A stretch of DNA of 64,000 nucleotides from Microbacterium testaceum StLB037 (GTDB taxonomy: Bacteria; Actinomycetota; Actinomycetes; Actinomycetales; Microbacteriaceae). Position numbers and translations under genes: made by a program. The notes under the pieces are model-generated. The model worked only from the letters and a program-made list of their open reading frames with translations, made no database searches and was not told the origin of the DNA. Positions 1 to 8,912 of this stretch are shown here, piece after piece; position 1 is the first letter of the stretch; each line of letters starts with the position of its first letter. The stretch spans positions 992,110-1,056,109 of the forward strand of contig NZ_VTQH01000001.1 in assembly GCF_008763945.1 (NCBI RefSeq). The letters are read 5' to 3'.

Positions 1-2030
1 TGCGGAAGCGTGTACGCGTCCGGCGTGCCGATGATCGTGCGCGATTCGGCGGCCGAGAAGGTGCGCAGACCGATCCGGTATGACAGGTACGTGTCGAGAC
101 CGCGCAGCTTCCCCTCTTCGAGACGCTGGGATGCCAGGAGCAGGTGCACGTGCAGCGAACGACCGACGCGACCGATGTTCAGGAAGCTGTCGACGAACTC
201 GGGCTTGGCGGTCAGCAGCTCGGAGAACTCGTCCACGACGACGAGGAGGGCGGGCAGCGGCGCGAGATCCGACCGGCCGCCGAGGCGAGCGGTCTCGTAC
301 TCGCCGACGTTGGCGAAGTTGCCCGCGGCGCGCAGCAGTTCCTGGCGCCGCACGACCTCGCCCTGCAGGGCGTCCTGGAAGCGGTCGACGAGCGCGAGCT
401 CGCTGCCGAGGTTGGTGATGACCGCCGACACATGCGGCATCTCGGCCATCCCGGCGAACGTCGCGCCACCCTTGAAGTCGACGAGCACGAAGTTGAGCTG
501 CTCGGGAGAGTGCGTCATCGCGAGCGCGAGCACCAGCGTGCGCAACACCTCGGACTTGCCCGACCCGGTCGCACCGACCATGACACCGTGCGGGCCCATG
601 CCCTGCGACGCGGACTCCTTCAGGTCGAGGATGAGCGGGGTGCCCGAGGGCTCCTGACCGATCGGGACGCGCAGGCGGTCGCGCTCGAGGCGGCGCGTCC
701 ACGCCTGATCGAAGTTCACCGTCCGCACGTCGGGCAGCCCCAGGAGCTCGGTGAGCTCCAGCTGCCCCTGCGTGGTCGGCGCGTCGACGACCACCATGGG
801 CGCCGGCCGCAGCGGCATGAGCCGACGGGCCGTGGCCTCGGCTTCGGCGACGGTCATGGCATCCGGGAGGAAGGTCTGTGCGCGACCGGCTCCGTCGATG
901 AATTCGGCAGGGGCGACGACCGGCTTCGACTCGGCGCGACGGCCCCGCGCGACGACGGGCGCCTCGGCGAGCGCGACGCGCGCCACGTGGGGGTCGTCGA
1001 GTTCGTCCCAGCGCGTGGGCAGATCGATCACGGTGACGCCCTGCGCCCCCTCGAGCCCGACGAGCGGGCTGTTGGTCGGGGTCTCGACGCCGTCGACGAT
1101 CAGCACGACGTGCGGGGTCACGCCGCCGCCGGGGGTGAACCGCGGTCGGGTGGACAGCTGCGGGGGCAGCATGTCGACGAGTTCGTCGAGGGATGCCGAG
1201 ATCATGCGCGCGGGTCCGAGTCGGTCCTGCACGCGCGACGACATGGCATGCGGAAGCCACTTCGCCCAGTCCCAGGACGGCATCTGCGCGGGACCGGCGA
1301 GGATCGCGATGATGACGTCCTCGGGGTCGTGCAGCGTCGCCGCCGAGGCCACGAGCGAGCGCGCGAGGCTGCGGACGGCCTCTTCGTCGGAGCCGACGAG
1401 CTCGATGCGCGCGTAGTCGCCGAGGGGGAAGCCCAGCGGCAGGTCGCGCTGCATCTCGTGGGTCAGCATGAACCGGTGCGCGGCCGAGGCGGCGACCGGG
1501 TCGAGTTGCGCGAGGGGCGGGAGCTCCGGCGCCTCGAGGGTCAGACTCAGCGGCTGGTCCGTCACGCCGATGCGGGCGAGCAGGAACGTCTCATCGCCGG
1601 GCTGGCGCTCCCAGACGCGCGATCGCTCCTCGGCGATGAAGGGGAGGGCGGCGGGGGCCGGCATGATCCACCCGCCGTGGCGACGCTGCTTGCGCGCGGC
1701 CACGCGCACGGTGTCGCGGAGGTCGGAGAGGTAGGCGAGGTACTCGCGTCGGTTGCCGAGCACCTGCGCGTTGCGCTGAGCGCGCTGGCGCCATCCGTTG
1801 ACCGCGACGAAGCCGAGCGACGACAGCAGGAACATCCCGCCGATGAGGAAGCCCGTGGGCCCGCTGTTCGAGATGGTCACCATCACGATCGCCCCCACGC
1901 TGCCGAGCATCGGCAGGAGAGAGGTCAGGATGCCGCTGCCGCCCTCGTTCGGCACGAGCTCGGGCGGCGGCTGGAGCACGATCCGCCCGTTGGGAAGCGA
2001 CGGCGGGGCGATGCGCGGACCCGTGCTCAC
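1..2030 (-). CDS. eccC: EccC, type VII secretion FtsK/SpoIIIE ATPase (C-terminus outside the window)
   Basis: Membrane-anchored motor ATPase that recognises WXG100 substrates and powers ESX export. Only the first 676 residues are present; the gene runs off the left edge. Reading from a GTG at 2030, residues about 30-75 form two membrane segments. A first FtsK/SpoIIIE domain follows, with Walker A GATGSGKSE near residue 486 and a Walker B-like VVVDEF near residue 593. GGAGGT lies five bases before the GTG. The GTGA start overlaps the stop of the FHA gene upstream, so the three minus-strand genes form one operon. Known EccC proteins carry two or three ATPase domains; whether this one does cannot be seen here. 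The long plus-strand ORF over it is a GC-rich shadow. Confidence 0.95.
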   Translation of the reverse strand, partial: MSTGPRIAPPSLPNGRIVLQPPPELVPNEGGSGILTSLLPMLGSVGAIVMVTISNSGPTGFLIGGMFLLSSLGFVAVNGWRQRAQRNAQVLGNRREYLAYLSDLRDTVRVAARKQRRHGGWIMPAPAALPFIAEERSRVWERQPGDETFLLARIGVTDQPLSLTLEAPELPPLAQLDPVAASAAHRFMLTHEMQRDLPLGFPLGDYARIELVGSDEEAVRSLARSLVASAATLHDPEDVIIAILAGPAQMPSWDWAKWLPHAMSSRVQDRLGPARMISASLDELVDMLPPQLSTRPRFTPGGGVTPHVVLIVDGVETPTNSPLVGLEGAQGVTVIDLPTRWDELDDPHVARVALAEAPVVARGRRAESKPVVAPAEFIDGAGRAQTFLPDAMTVAEAEATARRLMPLRPAPMVVVDAPTTQGQLELTELLGLPDVRTVNFDQAWTRRLERDRLRVPIGQEPSGTPLILDLKESASQGMGPHGVMVGATGSGKSEVLRTLVLALAMTHSPEQLNFVLVDFKGGATFAGMAEMPHVSAVITNLGSELALVDRFQDALQGEVVRRQELLRAAGNFANVGEYETARLGGRSDLAPLPALLVVVDEFSELLTAKPEFVDSFLNIGRVGRSLHVHLLLASQRLEEGKLRGLDTYLSYRIGLRTFSAAESRTIIGTPDAYTLP

Positions 2031-3034
2031 ACCGGACCTCCGATCAGACGACTCAGGGTGAAGACGCGTTCGCTGAGGCGCACACGCGTGCCGTCCTCGA
2101 GCAGGGTGCGGGAACCGGGGCGCAGGACGTGGACGGTGCCGTCGTCGTCGATCAGCTCGGATCCGTTCGTCGACCCCGTGTCGGTGACCCATGCCGTCTC
2201 GCCGTCGTGCTCGAGGCGCAGGTGCGTCTTCGAGATCAGGCGGTCGGGATCGTCGACCGGGATCAGGATGTCGTCCGGGTGGTCGGCGACGGGGGCCCGG
2301 CCGAAGTTGACGGCGGCCGGCAGGTCGAACTGCTCGCGCTGACCGGTGTCGAAGACCACGAGCAGTTGCGCGCGGCCGACGCCCGGGGTGCGGGCGGGGG
2401 CCGCCGGCGAGGGCGCGACCGCTTCGGGCGCGATCGCCGCGGGGCGCTCCCCCGCGACGACGGGCGCATCGATCGCGACGATGGGGGCGTCCCAGGCGGG
2501 CGCGAGGGGCAGGGCCGCCGCCGACGAATCCATGCGCAACGGTTCGCGGACGGCAGCGGTGCGCTGGACGGTGGGTTCCGACAGGGCGCGGGGTTCAGTG
2601 GCATCCGGAGTCTGCTTTCCGCGGGGCACGGACAGCAGGACGGTCCCCGCAGCACGATCGGCCCAGGAGCGCCGCCGGCCCGAGGCGTCGAACGCCGCCG
2701 AGGCGACGACGACCCAGGCACCCGCGAGGAGGACGAAGCCACCCAGCACCACGAGGAGTCCGCGAACGAACGCCCGGCCCGCGCCCGGGACCACGGGCTC
2801 CTCGACGCGCGAGGTGCGCAACCCGAAGAGCAGCGACCCGGGGGTGGCTCCGCGTCGCGCCTGCAGGATCCACAGGCCGAGCAGGGCTTCCGCGGCGACC
2901 GCGACCCCCAGCACGGGAGACGCGAGAAGGGATGCCACGCCGGAGGCGATCACCACGAGGGCCGCGTCGACACTGAAGGCTCCGACGCGCACCCCCACCG
3001 TCGCGGGCACGCCGAACGGCGTCAGCTGCGTCAT
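2027..3034 (-). CDS. RDD-family membrane protein with C-terminal FHA domain
   Basis: A 335-residue protein. Residues about 10-135 are an RDD-type membrane module with several hydrophobic segments. A proline/alanine-rich linker follows, and residues about 235-335 form an FHA domain (FGRAP, then SKTHLRL and DTGSTNG), which binds phosphothreonine peptides. The ATG overlaps the stop of the EccD-like gene (ATGA) and its own stop overlaps the eccC start. The position in the secretion operon suggests a regulatory or assembly part of the machine, possibly linking it to Ser/Thr kinase signalling. That role is inferred; no kinase gene lies in the window. Confidence 0.85.
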   Translation of the reverse strand: MTQLTPFGVPATVGVRVGAFSVDAALVVIASGVASLLASPVLGVAVAAEALLGLWILQARRGATPGSLLFGLRTSRVEEPVVPGAGRAFVRGLLVVLGGFVLLAGAWVVVASAAFDASGRRRSWADRAAGTVLLSVPRGKQTPDATEPRALSEPTVQRTAAVREPLRMDSSAAALPLAPAWDAPIVAIDAPVVAGERPAAIAPEAVAPSPAAPARTPGVGRAQLLVVFDTGQREQFDLPAAVNFGRAPVADHPDDILIPVDDPDRLISKTHLRLEHDGETAWVTDTGSTNGSELIDDDGTVHVLRPGSRTLLEDGTRVRLSERVFTLSRLIGGPV

Positions 3035-4395
3035 GTCGCCATCATCGCACGCGCGATCTCCACTGCTCCGGCGGCGAGCATGCCCGCCGGAAGAGACAGC
3101 GCCGTAGCCAGCGCCTCGAAGATGTCGCCGGTGCGCGACCAGCCGAGCGATCGCAGGCCGCGACCGACCGGCACCACGAGCAGGGCCGAGCCCAGGGCGA
3201 TGACGAGCAGGATCCCGGCGGACACGACGAGCATCTCGGGCGAGACCCGCGGCAGGAGCGCCACGAGCACGGCGACGATGACGGCCACGGCTCCCGCTCG
3301 CTCGACCCACCGCAGGAAGGGCACCGTGCTGCGGCGCGAGCCCAGCAGAAGAGCCAGAACCACCGTGGTGGCGAGGGCGATGCGGCCTCCGAGGACGACC
3401 GGGTTGTCGGTGTCGAAACTCGGCAGCGCGGTGAGGGCGCTGGCGGCCCCGGCGGAGATCAACAGCACGACCCCGATCGTGAGGCGCGCGGTGGAGCGCT
3501 CGACCAGCGCGTCGGCGTCGTCGGCTTCGATGGTGCGGACCTCGTCGGGGAGGTGCTGCCGCACTGTCCAGCGCGTGCTTTGGAAACGGCCGTAGTCGAT
3601 GAAGGTTCCGGGGGCGACGTCGACGAGGCTGGACTGCAGCACGCGCTGAGCGACCGGCACGAGGCCGAGGGTCACGGCCGCCGGGGCCGAGGGGTCGAGG
3701 TGCATCAGCAGCGACAGTCCCCACACCGCGGCGAGCACGAGGAGGACGATGGTCGCCGTTCGGCTCTGCGCGCGGAGGGTCTCGGTCGCCCCCACCACGC
3801 CGATGACGCCCGCGACGATCGCGCCGGCGAGGAGTCCGGTGAAGACGGCCACCAGCGAGCCCGAGGCGGGAAGGGGCGGAACGACGGCGACCCCGCCGCC
3901 GAAGGCCAGGGCGATCACGCCCACCACGGGGGCGAGGATCGCGGTGCGTGATCGGGCGCGCGTGGCGAAGACGGAACCGGCGATAGCCGCCCCGAGCAGA
4001 GCCAGCACCGCGACGGGGCCGAGAGCGGCCGAGGGCAGGGCGTCTCCGTCGGCCAGACGGAGGAGGGCCAGGATGCCACCCCCCGCCGCGAGCACCCACG
4101 AGACGGCCGATACGCGCACCGCGTTCGGGGCGGCGGCGGCACGGGCCACCGCGTCGGGGAGCGAGGCGCCCGGGTCGACGAGCACGAGCACGACACCGTC
4201 GTCGAGAGAGGACATCGACGTCGTCCGATCGATCTCACGGCCGGCGATGCCCACCACCCGCGTACCGCGGACGGCGTCGGAGCCGGCGGCGCGCAGCACG
4301 TCGTCGACGCGAGCGCGGAGAGGAACGACCAGGTCGAGTCGGGAATCGCCGTCGATCAGCGCGACGCGTCGCCCCTGCATCACATCCGCGCTCAA
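3031..4395 (-). CDS. EccD-like type VII secretion integral membrane protein
   Basis: A 454-residue protein. It begins with a short ubiquitin-like (YukD-type) domain of about 85 residues, then has around ten or eleven hydrophobic segments split by a charged cytosolic loop near residues 255-305. This is the EccD layout, in which the multi-pass protein forms the membrane channel vestibule. A second EccD lies at 9273-10607, so the locus has two. The start is a TTG at 4395 with GAGGGGG six bases upstream; an in-frame ATG at 4380 is the alternative. It is the first gene of the minus-strand arm. With no EccE seen, this copy might serve in that place, which is speculation. Confidence 0.8.
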   Translation of the reverse strand: MSADVMQGRRVALIDGDSRLDLVVPLRARVDDVLRAAGSDAVRGTRVVGIAGREIDRTTSMSSLDDGVVLVLVDPGASLPDAVARAAAAPNAVRVSAVSWVLAAGGGILALLRLADGDALPSAALGPVAVLALLGAAIAGSVFATRARSRTAILAPVVGVIALAFGGGVAVVPPLPASGSLVAVFTGLLAGAIVAGVIGVVGATETLRAQSRTATIVLLVLAAVWGLSLLMHLDPSAPAAVTLGLVPVAQRVLQSSLVDVAPGTFIDYGRFQSTRWTVRQHLPDEVRTIEADDADALVERSTARLTIGVVLLISAGAASALTALPSFDTDNPVVLGGRIALATTVVLALLLGSRRSTVPFLRWVERAGAVAVIVAVLVALLPRVSPEMLVVSAGILLVIALGSALLVVPVGRGLRSLGWSRTGDIFEALATALSLPAGMLAAGAVEIARAMMAT

Positions 4396-4684
4396 CGGTC
4401 CCCCTCGTGCTCGCGCCTACCGGCGCGCCGGCCGCAACCGCACCAGCGTAGCCGCCTTCCACGGCCGGGCGGAGTCCTTTACGCGCGTCACCGGGGATAA
4501 AGATGAGAGTTTTGTCATCTTTCAAATCGGGCTATTGGCTTGAACCGGGGGAAGGCATTACGTATGTTCGATCTCCGGTGGGGGCTCCGGTTTCTCGCCG
4601 ACGCCGTGTGCGGGTCCGTGATTCCCGTGCGCTTATTCGATCCGCAACGCCCGGGCGCGCCCGGAGGAACATCGAGGAGACACA
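4396..4684. promoter_or_regulatory. Divergent promoter region of the type VII locus
   Basis: This 289-bp gap between the two arms of the secretion locus is markedly AT-richer than its surroundings around 4495-4565. It contains a perfect inverted repeat, AAAGATGA at 4499-4506 and TCATCTTT at 4515-4522, with an 8-base loop. It could be an operator or a transcript hairpin. I could not fix -10/-35 elements with confidence. No gene is evident inside. Confidence 0.5.
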
Positions 4685-4996
4685 GTGGCAGATCTCATCG
4701 CAGCCCAGGAGGGTGCGCTTCGTCGAGGGGCCGAAGCGGTCAACACCGCGAAGTCGGGCATCGACGAGCAGGTGCGCAAGGTTCGCACCGAGCTCGACCA
4801 GGTGGCCGGTTTCTGGACCGGTGCCGCAGCCGGCTCGTACACGCAGCTCATGCAGCGTTGGAACGAAGAGACCACCAAGCTCAACAACGTGCTCGTCACG
4901 CTCGAGGACGCCCTCCGCGGCACCGAGCGCGACCAGGCCGCGTCCGAAGAGTCGCACCAGCAGACCATCGGCAACCTGGGCTCCCTGCTCGGCTGA
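4685..4996 (+). CDS. WXG100 family protein, pair 1 member A
   Basis: A 103-residue helical-hairpin protein of the EsxA/EsxB family, exported by type VII secretion as a heterodimer. The turn motif is FWTG near residue 39, flanked by two heptad-rich helices. It has no YxxxD/E tail, so export probably depends on its partner, encoded 29 bp downstream, which carries YTSTD. The start is GTG at 4685, preceded by GAGGAGA. The C-terminal end closely resembles that of the member-A protein at 8592-8912, so the two pairs look like duplicates. Strand, neighbours and length all fit an esx gene. Confidence 0.93.
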   Translation: MADLIAAQEGALRRGAEAVNTAKSGIDEQVRKVRTELDQVAGFWTGAAAGSYTQLMQRWNEETTKLNNVLVTLEDALRGTERDQAASEESHQQTIGNLGSLLG

Positions 4997-5025
4997 CCCC
5001 GCTCGACACGAAAGAAGGAACTCTC

Positions 5026-5313
5026 ATGCAGTCCATGTCCGTTCGTCCCGAGCAGGTCATCGCGCTCTCGGGTCAGATCCGCAACGGTGCCTCCGGCATC
5101 CGCACCCGCCTCGACGAGCTCGAGTCGCAGGTCAACGCCCTCCGCTCCTCGTGGGATGGTGAGGCGCAGACCGCTTACGACCAGGCTCAGGCCCAGTGGA
5201 CCCAGTCCATCACCCGCCTGAACGAGCTCCTGCAGCAGATCGCCGGCAAGACCGACGAGATCGCTCAGGGCTACACCTCGACCGACAAGTCCGCCGCCGG
5301 CCGCTTCGTCTGA
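5026..5313 (+). CDS. WXG100 family protein, pair 1 member B with YxxxD export signal
   Basis: A 95-residue WXG100 protein with the turn SSWDG near residue 44 and helices rich in Gln and Ala. Near the C-terminus, YTSTD matches the YxxxD/E signal known to direct WXG100 heterodimers to EccC. The start ATG follows AAGAAGGAA. Two strong hairpins lie right after its stop, which would let this pair be made in excess over the downstream genes. The paralogue at 8909-9196 shares the closing pattern of YxxxD followed by a short basic/aromatic end. Confidence 0.93.
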   Translation: MQSMSVRPEQVIALSGQIRNGASGIRTRLDELESQVNALRSSWDGEAQTAYDQAQAQWTQSITRLNELLQQIAGKTDEIAQGYTSTDKSAAGRFV

Positions 5314-5321
5314 GTCGCCTC

Positions 5322-5373
5322 GAGCCGGCGGTCGCTGAGGCGGCCGCCGGCTCTTGCGGCCCGTTCGGGCCGC
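5322..5373 (+). terminator. Tandem hairpins after the first esx pair
   Basis: The first hairpin has perfect arms GAGCCGGCGG (5322-5331) and CCGCCGGCTC (5344-5353), followed by TT. The second has arms GCGGCCC (5356-5362) and GGGCCGC (5367-5373) with a GTTC loop. They lie between the esx pair and the rest of the plus-strand arm. They may act as a partial terminator or an mRNA 3'-end stabiliser giving high EsxAB-like expression. Confidence 0.6.
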
Positions 5374-5443
5374 CCCACATCTCTTTCGGCGGCGTCAGCC
5401 GTCTGACCGCACCCTCTCGATCGCGAAGAAACGAGTGATCCTC

Positions 5444-5830
5444 ATGGCCAACGTGATCCGTCTCGACGGCGACCTTGCCAACTACAACGCGCAGTTGGTC
5501 AACTCGGTCTCCGACGACCTCCCCTCGCCGGCTGCGGTTAGCCAGGTGGACGGGCCGTCGCAGGGAGCGGCGGCTGCGGAGTTCATCGGACACCTTCGGA
5601 CACGAGCTCAAGAGCTCGCCGCCGAGGTCGCAGCGGTGCAGGAATACGTCCGGAAGAACGCTCAGGCCCTCACCACCGCGGTCGCGACTTTGCGCGAACG
5701 GGACGAGCTGAGCGCGACGGAGGCGGCGCAGACCACATCCTTGATCGAGACCGCCTCCGCGCCGGTCGCCGGCGCCTCGGCAACCGGCGGCGCGGCGGGA
5801 GTTCGCGGCGCACTGGGTGTGCCCCAGTGA
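5444..5830 (+). CDS. Small helical type VII secretion-associated protein
   Basis: A 128-residue mostly helical protein rich in Ala, Glu and Gln, with a Gly/Ala-rich end. I do not recognise a named family. Size, helical character and position suggest an EspC- or WXG-like accessory protein or substrate, but the WXG turn is absent. The chosen start is ATG at 5444; a GTG at 5435 is possible. Its stop overlaps the GTG of the mycosin-like gene (GTGA), so the two are translationally coupled. Confidence 0.7.
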   Translation: MANVIRLDGDLANYNAQLVNSVSDDLPSPAAVSQVDGPSQGAAAAEFIGHLRTRAQELAAEVAAVQEYVRKNAQALTTAVATLRERDELSATEAAQTTSLIETASAPVAGASATGGAAGVRGALGVPQ

Positions 5831-7143
5831 TCAGGTCGGTCGTGGTGCGTGTCCTGGCAGTTCCGACGCTGATCCTTTGCCTCGTCGGCGGTTCCGCGGT
5901 TGCGGCCACCGCCGCCTCCACCGCTTCTGCGACAGGACAGCAGAATCTCGACTACTGGTGGGGACAGTACGGCGTCGACCAAGCGCACGCGGCGGGGCTC
6001 ACCGGCAGCGGCGTCAAGGTCGCTGTCCTGGAGGACCAGGTCAATCCCGACCTTCCCGTCTTTCAGGGCACTAAGTTTCGCGTGTCCACAACTCCCGTAT
6101 GCGTGAACAATCCGACGGTGGTGACGTCCGATGCCAACGAGGCTGCGGTGCACGGCTCGACCATGGCTGCTTACGTCATCGGAAACGGCACGGGGGCGGG
6201 TGCCGTGCGGGGAATCGCACCCGATGCCGACCTCACGTTCTACGGTTACGGTGCAGACGACGGTCCCGAGTGCGAAACCGCTGATGGGAACAAGCTGACG
6301 AACTTCGGCGCCGGAGTCAAGATGGCCGTCGACGACGGCGCGAAGATCATCTACACGGCCGTCGGTGGCTCGGCGAGACAAGACGACGCTCCCGCGATCG
6401 CCTACGCCCTTGCACGCGGAGCAATCGTCATCTCCGCCTCCATCAATCCGCTTCTGCTTGGTGCGCGAGAGGGTGACCAGGGCGCGTTCAACGGCGTGGT
6501 ATCCACAGCCGCCATCGACCGCGACGGCAACCTGCAACAACTCGATGGCGCCCCGTTCGTCGTTCCGCAAACCACCGTGGTGGCGGCGGGTTTCGGCCTG
6601 CCGACTGTCGGGAAGACGGGGGATTGGCAGACGGGAAGTACCGGAACGGGGTCGTCATTCGCGGCACCGATCGTCGCGGGGATGCTGGCGCTTGCAGCGC
6701 AGAAGACCCCGGAAGCCTCCGGGAGCCAGCTTCTTCAGGCCCTGATTTCCACGACGAATGCCGGGCAGCACACCCCATCACGGACGGATGATGGTTATGG
6801 CTATGGGGCCGCGTGGTTGTCGACTCTCCTGTCCGTGGATCCGCTCACTCTCCCGGACTCGAACCCCCTCATGGACAAGGCGTTCGGGTTCGGAGCGCCC
6901 ACCGCGGAGCAGATCGCCACGGCGCAAGCCAACGGTTACAGCCCCGAAAAGCGCGCGAGCTCCGCAGATCAGCTTCGCGAGCAGAACGATGCCGCCGCGT
7001 CCGGAACGCCCCAGCTCGACGTGTCGTCGATCGTCCTGTGGGTGATCCTCGGCCTGGCGGTGCTTGTCGTCGCCGCGATCGTCGTCACTGTTCTCATCAT
7101 CACCAGTCAGCGTCGGAAGGCGCGGAAGGAGCAGGCAGCATGA
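5827..7143 (+). CDS. Mycosin-like subtilase (S8 fold) with a substituted catalytic Asp
   Basis: A 438-residue membrane-anchored subtilisin-fold protein of the MycP type. It has an N-terminal signal peptide, the S8 domain at about residues 45-330, a spacer, and one C-terminal membrane segment near 402-426 with a basic tail. His109 (VHGSTMA), the oxyanion Asn207 (SASIN) and Ser277 (GSSFAAP) are in place. The usual V-I-D-T/S-G motif reads V-L-E-D-Q, so Glu69 sits where the catalytic Asp belongs and an Asp follows at position 70. It may be a pseudoprotease or have altered activity. It overlaps the genes on both sides (GTGA, ATGA). A canonical mycosin follows at 11936. Confidence 0.88.
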   Translation: MIRSVVVRVLAVPTLILCLVGGSAVAATAASTASATGQQNLDYWWGQYGVDQAHAAGLTGSGVKVAVLEDQVNPDLPVFQGTKFRVSTTPVCVNNPTVVTSDANEAAVHGSTMAAYVIGNGTGAGAVRGIAPDADLTFYGYGADDGPECETADGNKLTNFGAGVKMAVDDGAKIIYTAVGGSARQDDAPAIAYALARGAIVISASINPLLLGAREGDQGAFNGVVSTAAIDRDGNLQQLDGAPFVVPQTTVVAAGFGLPTVGKTGDWQTGSTGTGSSFAAPIVAGMLALAAQKTPEASGSQLLQALISTTNAGQHTPSRTDDGYGYGAAWLSTLLSVDPLTLPDSNPLMDKAFGFGAPTAEQIATAQANGYSPEKRASSADQLREQNDAAASGTPQLDVSSIVLWVILGLAVLVVAAIVVTVLIITSQRRKARKEQAA

Positions 7144-8546
7144 CCGGCCCCTGGGAAGAAAGTCTCCGCGAGTTGGCCGAGCCCCCCGTTCGATGGGGAC
7201 TCACCTCGCATGCCGAACTGAACGAAGCGCTTTTGACCCTGAAGAAGGTCGTCGAACGGGTGGGCTACGAAACCGGGATCGCCGGCCTTTCAGGCGACGC
7301 CGCCAGCGAAGCGTTTACCCACACGGCTGGAGAGATTCAGAAGCAGATCGATTACATCACCGGCCCGCTGACCGAGCGCGTCGAGGACGCGAACCGCGTC
7401 CGGGATGACGCCCGAGCCGCGCTAGCGGCGCTGCCAGCGGGAAGTATGAACGGTCAGCAAGAAATGGTCGTTCGTGGGGCCGCCATGGGGACGACGTTCA
7501 TGCTGGGTCCCATCTCATTCTTGGCAGGGGAAGGCGCCGTCGGACTCGCCAACTCCTACCTTGCACAACGCAGAGAAGACGCCGCGAAGGCGGCCATGAC
7601 GACAGCCGCAGACAATCTGGACCAAGTCGAGGTCGCGAGTCCTCCCAAATTCGCGCCTCGCTCCTTCACTGACACCGGTGGAGGTGAAGACGGCGGCGGC
7701 CAGGGCGGCAGCACCGGGGGCGGGGGCGGCGGTGGTCGCTCCGGTGGCCGCAGTATCGAGCAATACCCTCAATGGAATCCGAACCCCACCGTGACGAACC
7801 CCGGTGGCAACGACAGCGGAGAGCCACAGCCCGAGTACCACACTCTGCCGTTGCCGACCGAGATCGGGCCGCGACCGCATGGCCCGATCCACGGCGACCT
7901 CCCCATCGTCGACCTCGACAACATCAAGCCCGAGCCCACTCCGGACGGCTCGATCATCGGCACTCCGACCCTGCCCGGGGCCATCCCCTCGGCGCCCGGA
8001 GGAGGCCTTCTCGGGGGTTCCGGCGGCGCGGGAGCGGGCATCGGCTCGGGTCTCGGCGCGGGTCTGATCGCCGGCGGCGGCGGTGCGGCCGCACTCGGCA
8101 GCATTGCGCGTGGCGCGGGCGCTCCGGGCGGCAGCCTGTTCAGCGGCGCCGGCGGAACGGCGACTTCCGGTGCCGCAGGTCGCTCGGGTGGCCTGCTCGG
8201 CAAGACCGCCGCTGCCGGATCTGGTCTCGGCACTCGTGGCGTCGGCGGAATGGGCGGTGCTGCCGGAGGCGGCGCGCCCGCACAATCGACGGCGAAGGGT
8301 GCCGGGATGCGAGCCGGTGGCGTCGGTGGCGGAGGCTCGGCTGGCGGCGCAGCCGCTGGCGGCGGAGCTCGCGGTGCCGGTGCCGGCAGCCGTGGCGTCG
8401 GCGGAATGGGCGGGCCCGGCTCTCGCTCCGACCGTCGCGACGAGGCATCCCGCGGGCTCGGCGGTCCCATCGCTCCTCGCATGGAGGACGATGAAGAGAT
8501 CGGCCCCCGCTCCGAGAACGCCCAAGCCGGCGGACGCGACGAGTGA
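7140..8546 (+). CDS. Large glycine-rich putative type VII substrate
   Basis: A 468-residue protein. Residues 1-170 are helical and include GLSGDAASEAF, which resembles a WXG-type turn with Trp replaced by Leu, and a hydrophobic stretch near 121-142. From about residue 180 the protein is Gly/Ala/Ser-rich and low-complexity, with a proline-containing middle and an acidic end. This plan, a helical targeting domain plus disordered tail, recalls EspB or PPE-type ESX substrates, but I see no clear homology and no YxxxD/E signal. The ATGA overlap couples it to the Glu-variant mycosin, a candidate processing partner. Function is inferred from context only. Confidence 0.8.
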   Translation: MTGPWEESLRELAEPPVRWGLTSHAELNEALLTLKKVVERVGYETGIAGLSGDAASEAFTHTAGEIQKQIDYITGPLTERVEDANRVRDDARAALAALPAGSMNGQQEMVVRGAAMGTTFMLGPISFLAGEGAVGLANSYLAQRREDAAKAAMTTAADNLDQVEVASPPKFAPRSFTDTGGGEDGGGQGGSTGGGGGGGRSGGRSIEQYPQWNPNPTVTNPGGNDSGEPQPEYHTLPLPTEIGPRPHGPIHGDLPIVDLDNIKPEPTPDGSIIGTPTLPGAIPSAPGGGLLGGSGGAGAGIGSGLGAGLIAGGGGAAALGSIARGAGAPGGSLFSGAGGTATSGAAGRSGGLLGKTAAAGSGLGTRGVGGMGGAAGGGAPAQSTAKGAGMRAGGVGGGGSAGGAAAGGGARGAGAGSRGVGGMGGPGSRSDRRDEASRGLGGPIAPRMEDDEEIGPRSENAQAGGRDE

Positions 8547-8591
8547 CCTCGTCCCCCGACGAACTGAACAGGTCCCCTAGGAGAGAACGAC

Positions 8592-8912
8592 ATGTCTGAC
8601 CGCATTTCCGCGGAAGAGGGAGCCCTCGCCCGGGGCTCCGAGGTGGTGAACGGCGCTCACGCCGACATCGCCGACAGCACCAGACGGGTGCTCGCGGAAC
8701 TCGATGAGTTGCGCGGCAACTGGTCGGGCGACGCAGCACGCTCCTACGGCATCCTTGTCGAGGAATGGACGGCGGGGGCGCGGAAGCTGAACGACGTGCT
8801 CATCACTCTCAGCGCCGCGCTCCAGGCCACGGCCCGCGACCAAGAATCCGTCGAAGAAGAACATCGCACGACCATCCACGGTCTCGGAACGATGCTGGGA
8901 GGCCCGTCATGA
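8592..8912 (+). CDS. WXG100 family protein, pair 2 member A
   Basis: A 106-residue WXG100 protein with the turn NWSG near residue 44. It matches pair 1 member A in layout: an N-terminal EEGALxRG motif, a TARDQ-type second helix and a GLG(T/S)(M/L)LG end. No YxxxD/E signal is present. Its stop overlaps the start of the next esx gene (ATGA), so the pair is tightly coupled, unlike pair 1, which has 29 bp between members. Confidence 0.93.
   Translation: MSDRISAEEGALARGSEVVNGAHADIADSTRRVLAELDELRGNWSGDAARSYGILVEEWTAGARKLNDVLITLSAALQATARDQESVEEEHRTTIHGLGTMLGGPS

Noticed and set aside
144..2342. 732-aa plus-strand ORF over eccC
   Set aside because: The minus strand gives a clear EccC with Walker motifs; the plus-strand product is Arg/Gly-rich and matches nothing, a typical high-GC shadow.
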